Both the position numbers and the translations under genes were made by a program. Shown here piece after piece: positions 1 through 9,293 of a DNA stretch of 64,000 nt. Each line of letters starts with the position of its first letter. The first letter of the stretch is position 1. The stretch comes from Candidatus Vecturithrix granuli (GTDB lineage: Bacteria > Moduliflexota > Moduliflexia > Moduliflexales > Moduliflexaceae), in contig DF820475.1 of NCBI GenBank assembly GCA_000739535.1, positions 68,637 through 132,636 on the forward strand. Direction: 5' to 3'. The notes beneath the pieces were generated by a model. That model did not search any database, had not been told where the DNA came from, and saw only the letters and a list, made by a program, of their open reading frames with translations.

Positions 1-109
1 GCTGACACCCTGGGCTACCAGATTCCGCCCCGTTGGGGCTTAAAAGCTTATCCCGAACTCACGTTAACTATTAACTTTCGGGCTACAAAAGCATCGTTTC
101 GCCATGGTT

Positions 110-676
110 TCACAATTTGAGCATATCAGCCGCCATTTGCTGCGCGATCTGCCGCGCTTGATCGCCAATTTCTGAAGGGGTTGTGCAAAACGGCGCAATA
201 TATTTTCCCAGGATACGGCAGTGTAAATACTCCATTTCGCGCCTGAACACTTCCTGGATCAGGTCGCCGTTCTCTTCCGCGCTCCCTCCGCATGTTGCCA
301 GTAACATAACATGTTTGCCTTCCAGCAGGCAGCACATGTGCGCGGGATCTGCCCATTTGACTAAACAGTAATGCCGATCCATCAACGCTTTCATTTGCGC
401 CGGAAAATCCCACACATAGACGGGGCTGGCATACACTACAAGGTCAGCAAGGCGAATCTTTGCCATCACCTCGTTGAAATCGTCTCGTTGCACGCATCCC
501 GGTTCATCCAAAGTGCGCTGACAGGCGTCGCAGCCAAGACACCCTTGAATTGATATATCCGCAATGTTGATTCGTTCCACCTCATGCTGAGCCATAACCA
601 CTTCCTCAAAGGCTTTGAGAATGGCGGCAGTGTTGCCCTTTTTGCGTGGACTGCCCAGAATAGTTATTATTTTCAT
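110..676 (-). CDS. NADPH-dependent FMN reductase / iron-sulfur flavoprotein-like
   Basis: A 188-residue flavodoxin-fold protein. The N-terminus has the phosphate-binding loop GSPRKKGNT, typical of the NADPH-dependent FMN reductase / iron-sulfur flavoprotein family. Residues around 45-62 carry a compact cysteine set, CLGCDAC followed by a fourth Cys eight residues on, close to the cluster motif of archaeal-type iron-sulfur flavoproteins (family knowledge). The fold continues with YASPVYVWDFPAQMKALMDR, a usual FMN-site segment. It probably transfers electrons from reduced pyridine nucleotide or ferredoxin in the cytoplasm; the substrate cannot be told. I chose the ATG at 676 because GAGGA lies about 8 bases upstream; a GTG at 691 would extend it by five residues but overlaps that ribosome-binding site. 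It is a single gene, with a minus-strand regulator gene upstream. Confidence 0.85.
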   Translation of the reverse strand: MKIITILGSPRKKGNTAAILKAFEEVVMAQHEVERINIADISIQGCLGCDACQRTLDEPGCVQRDDFNEVMAKIRLADLVVYASPVYVWDFPAQMKALMDRHYCLVKWADPAHMCCLLEGKHVMLLATCGGSAEENGDLIQEVFRREMEYLHCRILGKYIAPFCTTPSEIGDQARQIAQQMAADMLKL

Positions 677-730
677 ACGATCATTCCTCACGGTTCATGA
701 CGCCAGGAGCGTAGATTGGTCTTATATTGT

Positions 731-973
731 TTACAAGAAGACTTTATAGTCGCTATGTAAAGCCTTTGTCAGACGTTTTGCCATATCTTTGCCGATAGAG
801 CGTTTGCCACGTTCCATTTCTGAAATATGGTGACGCTTGACCCCAATCATTTCTGCAAGCTGTGCTTGAGAGAGTTCTTCTCGATAGCGAAGCCCACGAA
901 TAGCGCTTCCAGGATGTATATCTGGACATAATTCTTCAAGGAGAACCGTTTGTTCAAAAGAATTTGTCTGCAT
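731..973 (-). CDS. XRE-family HTH regulator, orphan antitoxin-like
   Basis: An 80-residue protein whose residues 25-78 form a lambda-Cro/XRE helix-turn-helix (LSQAQLAEMIGVKRHHISEM, then RGKRSIGKDMAKRL). The short N-terminal extension and stand-alone size resemble HigA/HipB-type antitoxins, but the minus-strand sequence upstream (974-1230) has no toxin reading frame, so it is either an orphan antitoxin or a small autonomous repressor. The start ATG at 973 has only a weak TAGG ribosome-binding site. The flavoprotein gene downstream (start 676) is 55 bases away in the same direction and could be co-transcribed or regulated by it; that is inference. Confidence 0.75.
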   Translation of the reverse strand: MQTNSFEQTVLLEELCPDIHPGSAIRGLRYREELSQAQLAEMIGVKRHHISEMERGKRSIGKDMAKRLTKALHSDYKVFL

Positions 974-1066
974 AGCCTACTTATTGTTGTGAATTATCGG
1001 GACTTGTCAAGAGGAATCCTTATTCTTCAGTAATCATTTTACTCCTACTTCATTAAGTTTGTGGAA

Positions 1067-1232
1067 CTACAAGGAGAAGAAATAAGAAAAGGATATGCTT
1101 TGATGATTGAAATTCCCGGGACATCCTTTTCTTATCTGGCTCTTCTGTGGCAGTTGTAGAAAGCTACAAGGATTGAGTGTACAAAGGATTTCTGAGACGC
1201 CGGATACGGGCAGGACATCATCCCTTGTAAAT
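1067..1232. repeat. Dispersed CTACAAGGATT-type palindromic repeat
   Basis: Just downstream of the serine dehydratase stop is a stretch of inverted repeats: AAGAAAAGGAT pairs with ATCCTTTTCTT at 1079-1134, and GTAGAAAGCTACAAGGATT follows. The same CTACAAGGATT / AATCCTTGTAG words recur near 13076, 20570-20640, 34070, 54719, 58104 and 62036, so this belongs to a genome-wide short repeat family. The rest of the gap between the XRE gene and this repeat shows nothing recognisable. Confidence 0.55.
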
Positions 1233-2462
1233 TCAATCCTTGTAGTTTTCCACAATTTCCACGGAAGAACCTCCGTTATATGCAACAGCCAGGCCGCCGG
1301 TGGAAGTTTCACGGTAAAGGCCGGGCAGATCGTGTCCGGTTTGGCGCATGGCGGCGGCGACCTGATCAAAGGAAATGAGATGCCGGCCGTCGGAAAGCAG
1401 GGCGTATTCAGCGCAGTCGAGGGCGCGGGCGGCGGCCATGGCGTTGCGCTCGATGCAGGGAATCTGCACCAATCCGGCCACCGGATCGCAGGTCAGACCC
1501 AGATGATGTTCCAATCCCATTTCGGCTGCGTATTCGATTTGATGCGGGGATGCGCCCAGTAATTGCGCGGCGGCTGCGGCGGCCATGGCGCAGGCCGTGC
1601 CAACTTCGCCCTGACAGCCGACTTCAGCCCCGGAAATCGAGGCGTTCTTTTTGACAAGATTGCCCACCAATCCGGCGGTTGCTAAAGCGCGATAAATGCG
1701 CTGATTGGTATAATCGTTACGCTGCTGCAAATAATACAGCACGGCCGGCAGCACACCGCTTGAACCGCAGGTCGGGGCCGTAACCACAATGCCGCCGGCC
1801 GCGTTTTCTTCGGCCACAGCCAGCGCGTACGCGGTTAAAAAGCCGGTACGCTGCACGGCCGCGCTCAATTGCTGCGCCTGCTGGTAAATCTGACTTGCTT
1901 TGCGGCGCAATTTCAAGCCCCCGGGCAGTACACCTTCTTCATCCAATCCGCGCCGAATAGCGGCTTTCATGGCTTGCCAGATGCGACTGAAATGTTCCCA
2001 GAGCGATTCCCCTTCACATTCCTGGACGTACATCCAAAGCGGATTGCCGGAGTCGTCGGCCCAGCGTATCAGTTCGCGCATGTTCGCAAGCGGATACACG
2101 GCCGGCGGTTCCGGCTGGCCTTCTTCGCGCAGCGCCCCGCCGCCAACGCTGTACACGCGCCAGCTTGCCTGCACATTGCCCAGCGCGCTAAGGGCTTCGA
2201 ACAACATGCCATTCGGGTGAAAATCCGGCGTAATGTCCGCTCGTTCAATAATCTCCACCGGTTTCAGCGCGAGCGGCTGCGTGACGGCCGCATGAGTCAA
2301 ATGCCCGCGTCCGGTCGCCGCCAGACTACCATACAAGGTGACACGATATTTGGCCGCCTCTTTACAGCGTTCCGCAAACAGGGTCGCCGCGCGGCGCGGC
2401 CCCATCGTGTGGCTGCTCGACGGGCCCATGCCAATGCGATATAATTCCTGAAGTGATTCCAT
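1233..2462 (-). CDS. sdaA: L-serine dehydratase (L-serine ammonia-lyase), single chain
   Basis: A 409-residue [4Fe-4S] L-serine dehydratase, converting L-serine to pyruvate and ammonia in the cytoplasm. The N-terminal beta domain begins with the family signature GMGPSSSHTMGPRRA. The C-terminal alpha domain contains APTCGSSGVLPAVL and NASISGAEVGCQGEVGTACA, and the pair of cysteines spaced eleven apart in LTCDPVAGLVQIPCIERN; with the Cys of GCQGE these are the usual three cluster ligands. Both halves are in one chain, as in the proteobacterial type. I chose the ATG at 2462 (TAGG eight bases upstream) rather than a GTG at 2489, which lies inside a repeat. Mfd lies upstream on the same strand, separated by nested palindromes. 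The deduced role is amino-acid catabolism. Confidence 0.93.
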   Translation of the reverse strand: MESLQELYRIGMGPSSSHTMGPRRAATLFAERCKEAAKYRVTLYGSLAATGRGHLTHAAVTQPLALKPVEIIERADITPDFHPNGMLFEALSALGNVQASWRVYSVGGGALREEGQPEPPAVYPLANMRELIRWADDSGNPLWMYVQECEGESLWEHFSRIWQAMKAAIRRGLDEEGVLPGGLKLRRKASQIYQQAQQLSAAVQRTGFLTAYALAVAEENAAGGIVVTAPTCGSSGVLPAVLYYLQQRNDYTNQRIYRALATAGLVGNLVKKNASISGAEVGCQGEVGTACAMAAAAAAQLLGASPHQIEYAAEMGLEHHLGLTCDPVAGLVQIPCIERNAMAAARALDCAEYALLSDGRHLISFDQVAAAMRQTGHDLPGLYRETSTGGLAVAYNGGSSVEIVENYKD

Positions 2463-2473
2463 TATCGACCTAT

Positions 2474-2757
2474 TTAGCCCACTGAACACACGGAATACAC
2501 GGAAATTTTTTCAGATTTCCCCAACCAGATGGAGTCCACCTCGGAGGTGGACTCCATTTCTAAGAAGCTGTTTTAAAAGTTTGCAGGTGAGGAGTGCGAA
2601 AGCTCTGCTTTCGCTGTCAAAGCAGAGCTTTGACACTCCTGTTCACCTCTCTCGAAATGTCCGTTGCATGGACTTTTAAAACAGCTTCTAAGAATAATGC
2701 TATACCGAAAATTTCTCATTTTCTTTTTTCGTGTATTCCGTGTGTTCTGTGGGCTAA
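2474..2757. repeat. Long inverted-repeat element with two nested palindromes
   Basis: Outer arms 2474-2505 and 2727-2757 are near-perfect inverted copies beginning TTAGCCCAC, followed by the word ACACACGGAATACACG. Inside lie a perfect 14 bp-arm hairpin (2529-2542 / 2544-2557, core GGAGTCCACCTC) and a complete 125 bp MITE (2564-2688). The composite fills the whole space between mfd and sdaA. A relative of the outer arms occurs at 50413-50619. Confidence 0.8.
2564..2688. mobile_element. MITE copy 1 (125 bp, TIR GAAGCTGTTTTAAAAGT)
   Basis: A non-coding element with perfect terminal inverted repeats GAAGCTGTTTTAAAAGT (2564-2580 and 2672-2688), flanked on both sides by TAA, which looks like a 3 bp target-site duplication. 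The interior is itself a hairpin: GGAGTGCGAAAGCTCTGC at 2591-2608 mirrors GCAGAGCTTTGACACTCC at 2622-2639. A near-identical copy lies at 11664-11789 and a decayed one begins at 51059. No transposase is present in the window. Confidence 0.85.
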
Positions 2758-2765
2758 AATATTCT

Positions 2766-5700
2766 TCATTGAAAATTTTGTAAAATATTTCTGACGTATT
2801 CGATTTTTTCGGCGTTTTTCAGGCGTCTGGTCGGGATGACCAGGGCGCGGGCTGAAGGATGGCGAATCTGGTTGTCCGGATGTTTGAGCACGCGCCGGAT
2901 GTGTTCGGGGCTGACCGGACTGCTGTCATCGAAAAGCACTTTGACGGCCGGGCCTTCGACGGCCTGAATCTGCTGGATGCGCAGTTGCGCGGCCAGGAGC
3001 TTTAATTCTGCCAGCAACACGATATTTTGAGCTTCCTGCGGCAGTTTTCCGTAGCGGTCTTTGATTTCTTCTTCGACATCCATCAGTTGCGAATAATCTT
3101 TCGACGACATCAGGCGTTTATACATTTCGAGACGCTGATGAATGTCCGGGATATACTCTTCGGGAAAATGGGCGGAAACTTGCATGTCAATCTGCGGATA
3201 AAATTCCTCATCCAGAGGAATACCCTGGATCTCTTTCACGGTCTGATCGATAATCTGACAATACATGTCAAATCCAAGCGCGGCAATATGACCGGTTTGT
3301 TCCGCGCCCAGCAGATTGCCTGCGCCGCGAATTTCAAGGTCGTGCGTGGCCAGGCGAAAGCCGGAACCGAGTTCGCTCAATTCCTGAATTACGCGCAACC
3401 GTTTTTTGGCATCGGAACTTAATAATTTCTCATCCGGGATCAGCAGATACGCGTGCGCGCGCTCTTTGGACCGCCCGATTCGTCCGCGCAGTTGGTACAG
3501 TTGTGATAGACCGAATTCATGCGCGCGGTTGATGATAATCGTGTTCACCGAGGGAATATCCAGGCCCGATTCGACAATGGTAGTGCTCATCAGCACGTCA
3601 ATCTCTTTGTTGATAAAGCGCAGCATAATCTTTTCCAGCTCATGTTCTTTCAGTTGCCCGTGCGCCACAGCAACTCGGGCATGGGGGACAACGCGGCTGA
3701 CTCGCAGGGCAATGCCATCAATGGTTTCGACTTTGTTATGAATAAAAAACACCTGGCCCCCGCGTTGGATTTCGTTGTTGATGGCTTCGTAAATCACATC
3801 GTCATCAAAGCGCAGTACATACGTGCGTACCGCCAGACGACCTTCGGGCGGCGTTTCGATAATGCTCAAATCGCGCACACCCATAAGCGAGATATGTAAG
3901 GTGCGGGGAATTGGGGTTGCTGTGAGCGTTAGCACGTCAACCAACTTGCGATATTGCCGGATTTTCTCTTTGTGCGAAACCCCAAAGCGCTGCTCTTCGT
4001 CAATAATCACCAATCCCAGGTCTTTAAAGCCAATATCGCTTTGCAGTAAGCGATGCGTGCCGATCACAATATCAACAACTCCTTCTTTGAGACCTTTGAT
4101 GATTTCCTGTTGCTCTTTGCGGGTTTTAAAACGGCTTAGCAGGCCAACATTCACAGGATAGGCGGCAAAACGGGCTGAAAAGGTCTGGTAGTGCTGTTGG
4201 GCCAGCAGCGTGGTCGGAACGAGCAATGCGACCTGTTTTCCGTTCAGAACCGCACGAAAGGCGGCGCGCATGGCGACTTCGGTTTTGCCATAGCCGACAT
4301 CTCCGCATACCAGACGATCCATTGGTTTCGGAGAATCCATGTCGCGGGCGACGGCTTCGATGGCTTTGGCCTGATCCGGCGTTTCTTCATATTCAAAGGA
4401 GGCTTCAAATTCGCGGTAGAGATGGTCGTCAATTGCAAATTGCTGACCCGGCAACGCCTGACGAGCCGCATAGATTTCCAGCAGGTTTTGCGCCATTTTT
4501 TCGACCGAGGCTTTGACCCGTTCTTTGACCCGCGCCCAATTCGTACCCCCTAACTTGTCAATTTTGGGGCGACGTTGGTCCGCGCCTTTGTATTTCTGCA
4601 CCAGATCCAGCCGGTCAATCGGCACGTAGAGTTTATCGCCGCCGCTGTATTCCAGGTGTAAACATTCCATCGCAATGCGCTGCACCGTGATTTTCTTGAG
4701 CCCCAGATAGACGCCGATACCGTGATCCACGTGTACCACGTAATCATTCAGCTCTAATTCTCCCAGAGTCATCTGCGGCGTGACGGGTTTACGCTGGAGA
4801 TGGCGGCGGCGCACGGTTTTCTTACTCAACAATTCATCTTCATTCAGCCAGATCAAACGTTGCAGCGGGAAGATAAACCCGCAATTCAGCGTACCGACGA
4901 TAATGATGGCTTCAGGCGATGCCGGGCGGTTTTTTTCCTGGGATTTCTGGGAAGGTTGCGGCTCTAAAACCAGACGAGCCGGAACATGGTGTTCTTGCAG
5001 AATCTCTGCCAGACGTTTGGCCTGATGTTCCGTGTATGATGCGATAAAAATCTGCTGTCCATCTTCCAGCCATTCGCGCAGACGAGTAGTCGTCGCGGCG
5101 ATGTGCTGTTCTTTTTCCTCAGCGCCCTTTTCAGACGAGAGGATTGTATAGGCCCAATCAATCGAGCGAGTGGGGATGTTATAACGTGAATCGGCCCCAT
5201 AAAATTCCTTCTCCGGATCATCCCCAAAGGAGAGGGGAGCATCAGCATTCGCTTCAAGCGTCAGGGCGTTGTGCAACTCCAGGAGTTGCAGCGTGATACG
5301 CTGTCGCTGCTGAATTTGACTTGCCAGGTCATTCGGGGACAAAAACAGCTTTTCCGGTACAGGCACCAGAAATCCGCGTTCTTCGGTCTGCCGGAAATTG
5401 CGTTCAATCGTGTGTTGAAATTTGTGAGAGGCGTTTTCAATTTCAGAAAATTCATCCAAAAACAGCAGGGTTTCCGGCGGGAGATAATCAAACAGGGTTT
5501 CGAGTCTGCCGTGAAAATAGGGCGCATACCATTCAATTCCCGGAAAAAAAATTTTCTGATCAATGTGATCCATCAGCAACTTGAGGGCATTGTACGATGC
5601 GCCGACTTCGGAAACATACTCTTCAATTTGCTCTTTGGCTGCGGCGCAGGTCGAATCGGCCAGGATGATCTCGCACATCGGCAGCAGAAATACCATGTCC

Positions 5701-6341
5701 TGCGATTGATATGAGCGTTGGGTTTCCGGATCGAATTCACGAATGGCCTCGATTTCGTCGCCAAAAAATTCCAGACGAATCGGATTTTGACTGAGAGAGG
5801 GGAAAATGTCTATAATCCCGCCGCGCACACTGAATTCTCCGCGATTTTCGACCAGATGGGTATGTTTATACCCCGTATCAATCAACGCGGTGGTCAACTC
5901 ATCCCGGTCAAGCTCTTCGCCGACCTCAAGCAGGATCGTGAACTCATTCAACGCGCTGCGGGGCAGCGTGCGCTGCATCAGGGCTTCAACCGGCGTCACG
6001 ATGATAAGCGCTTGCTTATCAACCAATTTTTCCAGAATTGCGAGGCGTTCCGAGACGATTTCGCGGTGCGGCGAAGCATGGTCATAAGGGGCGACATTCC
6101 ATTGTGAATACAGATGGATGTGTTCCTGAGCGGTGGGGAGAATTCCCTTATGTTGAAAGCAGATCAAATCTTCGTAAAATTCCTCCGCCTCTTTTTGAGA
6201 GGGCGTGACAATGAGACAGGGGGTCGGGCGTTCCTGCTGCATCAACGCGATCAGGTAGGCTTTAGAAGATCCCCACAATCCGCCAATTGAAAGGGATTTT
6301 ATGCCATTATGGATATTATTCAGAAGAGGTTGTAGAGTCAT
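2766..6341 (-). CDS. mfd: Transcription-repair coupling factor Mfd
   Basis: An 1191-residue Mfd, the ATP-driven translocase that removes stalled RNA polymerase at DNA lesions and recruits UvrA. The N-terminal UvrB-like module is followed by the RNA-polymerase-interacting CarD-like domain starting near residue 535 (LNDYVVHVDHGIGVYLGLKK). The RecG-like motor follows, with Walker A GDVGYGKTEVAMRA, the DEEQ box VIIDEEQRFGVSHKEKI, and motif VI QLRGRIGRSKERAHAYLL. The C-terminal regulatory domain is present and length is normal (about 1150). The start ATG at 6341 fits the conserved N-terminus, though no strong ribosome-binding site is visible. It precedes sdaA on the same strand, but a composite repeat separates them, so co-transcription is uncertain. 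Confidence 0.97.
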   Translation of the reverse strand: MTLQPLLNNIHNGIKSLSIGGLWGSSKAYLIALMQQERPTPCLIVTPSQKEAEEFYEDLICFQHKGILPTAQEHIHLYSQWNVAPYDHASPHREIVSERLAILEKLVDKQALIIVTPVEALMQRTLPRSALNEFTILLEVGEELDRDELTTALIDTGYKHTHLVENRGEFSVRGGIIDIFPSLSQNPIRLEFFGDEIEAIREFDPETQRSYQSQDMVFLLPMCEIILADSTCAAAKEQIEEYVSEVGASYNALKLLMDHIDQKIFFPGIEWYAPYFHGRLETLFDYLPPETLLFLDEFSEIENASHKFQHTIERNFRQTEERGFLVPVPEKLFLSPNDLASQIQQRQRITLQLLELHNALTLEANADAPLSFGDDPEKEFYGADSRYNIPTRSIDWAYTILSSEKGAEEKEQHIAATTTRLREWLEDGQQIFIASYTEHQAKRLAEILQEHHVPARLVLEPQPSQKSQEKNRPASPEAIIIVGTLNCGFIFPLQRLIWLNEDELLSKKTVRRRHLQRKPVTPQMTLGELELNDYVVHVDHGIGVYLGLKKITVQRIAMECLHLEYSGGDKLYVPIDRLDLVQKYKGADQRRPKIDKLGGTNWARVKERVKASVEKMAQNLLEIYAARQALPGQQFAIDDHLYREFEASFEYEETPDQAKAIEAVARDMDSPKPMDRLVCGDVGYGKTEVAMRAAFRAVLNGKQVALLVPTTLLAQQHYQTFSARFAAYPVNVGLLSRFKTRKEQQEIIKGLKEGVVDIVIGTHRLLQSDIGFKDLGLVIIDEEQRFGVSHKEKIRQYRKLVDVLTLTATPIPRTLHISLMGVRDLSIIETPPEGRLAVRTYVLRFDDDVIYEAINNEIQRGGQVFFIHNKVETIDGIALRVSRVVPHARVAVAHGQLKEHELEKIMLRFINKEIDVLMSTTIVESGLDIPSVNTIIINRAHEFGLSQLYQLRGRIGRSKERAHAYLLIPDEKLLSSDAKKRLRVIQELSELGSGFRLATHDLEIRGAGNLLGAEQTGHIAALGFDMYCQIIDQTVKEIQGIPLDEEFYPQIDMQVSAHFPEEYIPDIHQRLEMYKRLMSSKDYSQLMDVEEEIKDRYGKLPQEAQNIVLLAELKLLAAQLRIQQIQAVEGPAVKVLFDDSSPVSPEHIRRVLKHPDNQIRHPSARALVIPTRRLKNAEKIEYVRNILQNFQ

Positions 6342-6530
6342 ACGTCAATATTCAGGTGATCAATCGTTCGTTTGTGGTCATAAAATTTTTTGTTAACTCA
6401 TCCTATTCCTTTGGGACAAAAGTTCTTACTCACAGGATTAGTCGGATATTGTCGAGCAGGTTTGAGTTGTCCGACAGAGCCACCTCAACCAGGATTTCCG
6501 AAGTACTAAAAATTTTCATCTGTGTGTATA

Positions 6531-6563
6531 AGAAACCGGGTTTTTTCAAAAAACCCGGTTTCT
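6531..6563. terminator. Perfect palindrome, probable terminator (AGAAACCGGG family)
   Basis: AGAAACCGGGTTTTTT (6531-6546) and its exact complement (6548-6563) are separated by one base. It sits eight bases past the stop of the minus-strand UspA-type gene and reads as a GC-rich stem flanked by A/T runs in both directions. The same sequence recurs at 43915-43947, so it is also a member of a dispersed repeat family. The rest of 6342-6530 holds nothing recognisable. Confidence 0.6.
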
Positions 6564-6571
6564 CTGCGCGT

Positions 6572-9100
6572 TTATCGGCAGATCAAGATTGGGCGCTGCA
6601 AATGTTCGAGCACTTGATCGACGGGCCGGCCAAAGAGAAATTCTCGTACCGGGCGTTCACCGTACCCACCAATGATCATAAAGTCGATCTGATGTTCCTG
6701 CATCACTTTCGGCAGCGTGTCGAGAAGTTTACCGCGCTGTTGCACAAACAGAGCCTCCACGTTTCGTCGTTTCAAATAACTTTTCACAAAGGAACGGGTA
6801 TGCGCATCCACATTTTCGGTCAGTACAACTAATGACACGCCCCAGCAGCCGGCCAGATAGGCGCTGACAAACAGGGCTTCATTGGCTTTCTGGGATCCAT
6901 CGTACGTGAGCAAGGCGCGATCGAATTCAACGGCCTCATCCGGTAAGGCGAAGATCGAGCGTGAACAGCGTCGGCTGATGCCTCGGAATTCTCCGTGTAA
7001 TCTGGGCGTCTTTGGCGAATCTGAAGTATAGAGTAAATGTAAGAGGACTAAATCAGCCTGATGAGCATATTCACAGATTTTTTGGGCGATATCGCCGGTT
7101 TCGATGAATAATTCGCCTTCTATATCGGCGTCGCGGCAGCGCTGTTCAAACTGGTGCTGCAAATTGAGCACCGTTTCTTTATAGCGTAAATGTTCGGAAG
7201 ACACCACGTATAATCCGACAAGTCCGGCTTCTTCGCGCTGAGCGATTTTCAAAGCCTGGTCCACCATCAGCCAGCCGTCAGGCTTGCCATTGATCGGGAC
7301 GAGGAGGTTCGTGAAGAGGTGTTCCTGCCGACGCTCTGCCGTTTCGACTTTTTGTCGCAGGATAGCTGCACGGACCGTTTCCTGAGTTCCCGCATTGACA
7401 ACATTACGCAGTTTTTGTCCCAGACGTGAAAAAATTGGCGCCGATTTCCTCGAACCAAAGCGATGCACAAGATCCGCGGCCGCAGTTTCGATAGACACTG
7501 GTTCATTGAGGTGTTTTTCAAGGGAATCACGATGTTCCGAAATCCACAGATAGAGATCGGTAGCGGTGAGGTCGGGAAAATCCCGCAGGAGATGCTGCTC
7601 AACGATCACCTTGAGCACAGGGAGGTAAATCTGATCATACCAATCAGTCACGGCTTCGTGATAGGCAATCTCCCGTTTCTGATCCAAACCCATAAAATAG
7701 CGGTGGACGTCAATATGTTCTTCCAGAATGCGATATTGTCCGGGAGCGCTCACGGTTAAATCGGCTTTGGGACGGAGTTCGAGCAAATGGGTATATGCGA
7801 GAAAATCAACATATTCGACTTTAATGATCAATTCATCAAGGTGAACGTAGGGGAAACTCTTCACGTTCGTCCAGCTTTCAGTAACGTAAATGTCGGTATG
7901 GCTGGCGTCAATGTGGCGCGAAATAGTTCGATGCTCGGAAATCCAGAGATACACATCCGTCAACGTTTTCTCAGAAAATTCTTCTTGGATGTGTTGATTC
8001 TGAATCAGTCGGACAAGGGGAAGATATACGGTATCATACCAGTGAATCACGGCTTCCTGGTACGAAATGTCACGCTTCTGTTCTAACCCCATAAAATAGC
8101 GATGAACGTTGATGTGATCTTCAAGAATCCGGTATTGGCCGGGAACAGTCACACGTAAATCCGCATCAGGGAAAAATCGCTTGATCTGGGTGCGATCCAG
8201 GAAATCATGGTATTCAGTTTCAATAATCAACCGATCGGTATCTTTCTGAGGCGAGGGTGGAATTTTTTCCCAGATTTCCGTAATGTAGGCTTCATCATAA
8301 AGGATGCCCAGGTGCCTGGCAAGGGGGCGATGTTCCGACACCCATAAATAGAGGTCTGTCGCCGTGCGCTGGGGAAAATCGCGTAAGATTCCTTGTTCCT
8401 CAATAATTTGGACTAAAGGCAGATAGATGTCGTCATACCAGTGAACCACGGCTTCTTGATAGGGAATCTCGCGTTGTTGGTCCAGTTCCATAAAATAGCG
8501 GTGAATATCGATTTGTTCTATGAGACATTGATATTTACCCGGCGCAGTAACCTGAAAATCTTCGCGTAACGAGCGCAATTGATCCAGACGAGTGGTTGCC
8601 AGAAAATCAGCATATTCAGCGGTGAGAATCAGTTCATCCGGCTGCATATCCGGCGTGAGCGGCGCTTTTGTCTCGACCCGGGTGACATACGCTTCGATCA
8701 GGTTTGCCCCAAGTTGTCGTGCGACGGACACGCGATGATTGCCGTCAGACACAAAATAGACCTCGCCAACTTGATACACTTCAATCGGAGGCAGACCGCC
8801 TTCAGCCCCAGTCACAAGCACGTCAATTGCCGCCCAGCGTTCCTGATCGCTTTCCTGTTTCGGCAGAAAATTGCGCGTGAAATCCTGGTAGCGATTAACG
8901 CTACCCACAATCGCATCAATCGGGATTTCTCGCAACTCGCGTTTTCTCGTTTTTGCTGCTTTGAGCTTTGTAGAAACCTCTTCATACGAAAGCAAGGAAG
9001 ACGACGCGCCTTTGAGAAACGCAAGAATTTGCTCTAATTGCGCCTGACGACGCGCTCGCCGAAAATCCTGGAGCGCAGAATAATACTGAAGATTGGACAT
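6572..9100 (-). CDS. ParB-like domain + three tandem repeats + double UspA protein
   Basis: An 842-residue multidomain protein. Residues about 55-145 resemble a ParB/sulfiredoxin-type domain, with YFVSDGNHRVSVARQLGA at 115-132. Three repeats of about 103 residues follow (about 156-258, 289-391, 422-524); each runs EY-DFL, a VTxPGxY turn, an IHRYFM motif, Q-R-I-Y-EAV, WYD-IYLP, FP-T-TDLYLW and ends SEHR. From about 593 to the end are two universal-stress domains; the last has GGYGERPVREFLFG, like the UspA nucleotide-binding loop. No signal peptide or membrane segment is seen, so it should be cytoplasmic. The paralogue immediately upstream has two repeats. Function is unknown; adenine-nucleotide sensing is a reasonable inference. 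The start ATG at 9100 agrees with the paralogue N-terminus (QDFRRARR). Confidence 0.82.
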   Translation of the reverse strand: MSNLQYYSALQDFRRARRQAQLEQILAFLKGASSSLLSYEEVSTKLKAAKTRKRELREIPIDAIVGSVNRYQDFTRNFLPKQESDQERWAAIDVLVTGAEGGLPPIEVYQVGEVYFVSDGNHRVSVARQLGANLIEAYVTRVETKAPLTPDMQPDELILTAEYADFLATTRLDQLRSLREDFQVTAPGKYQCLIEQIDIHRYFMELDQQREIPYQEAVVHWYDDIYLPLVQIIEEQGILRDFPQRTATDLYLWVSEHRPLARHLGILYDEAYITEIWEKIPPSPQKDTDRLIIETEYHDFLDRTQIKRFFPDADLRVTVPGQYRILEDHINVHRYFMGLEQKRDISYQEAVIHWYDTVYLPLVRLIQNQHIQEEFSEKTLTDVYLWISEHRTISRHIDASHTDIYVTESWTNVKSFPYVHLDELIIKVEYVDFLAYTHLLELRPKADLTVSAPGQYRILEEHIDVHRYFMGLDQKREIAYHEAVTDWYDQIYLPVLKVIVEQHLLRDFPDLTATDLYLWISEHRDSLEKHLNEPVSIETAAADLVHRFGSRKSAPIFSRLGQKLRNVVNAGTQETVRAAILRQKVETAERRQEHLFTNLLVPINGKPDGWLMVDQALKIAQREEAGLVGLYVVSSEHLRYKETVLNLQHQFEQRCRDADIEGELFIETGDIAQKICEYAHQADLVLLHLLYTSDSPKTPRLHGEFRGISRRCSRSIFALPDEAVEFDRALLTYDGSQKANEALFVSAYLAGCWGVSLVVLTENVDAHTRSFVKSYLKRRNVEALFVQQRGKLLDTLPKVMQEHQIDFMIIGGYGERPVREFLFGRPVDQVLEHLQRPILICR

Positions 9101-9293
9101 AATTATCGTGGTTCGAAATTCCGCCAGCAGGCGGTTTTTGCTTCACTATCTCCCCAGTCTGAAAACGGAACTTCGAATCTGTCCCTGGTATTTCAAAGAC
9201 AATTTGTACATCTAAAAACTACAACAGATTTGAGAAATCAACGGATTTGAAAACAACAAAAAAATTGTACCTGTAAATAATTCAGTTTTCCCC

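Noticed and set aside
1-109. GCCCCGTTGGGGC hairpin at the left edge as a terminator
   Set aside because: It lacks a T-run and its upstream context lies outside the window.
6287-6832. 181-codon plus-strand frame
   Set aside because: It is antisense to the ends of mfd and the UspA gene, and includes the terminator-like palindrome; a shadow frame.
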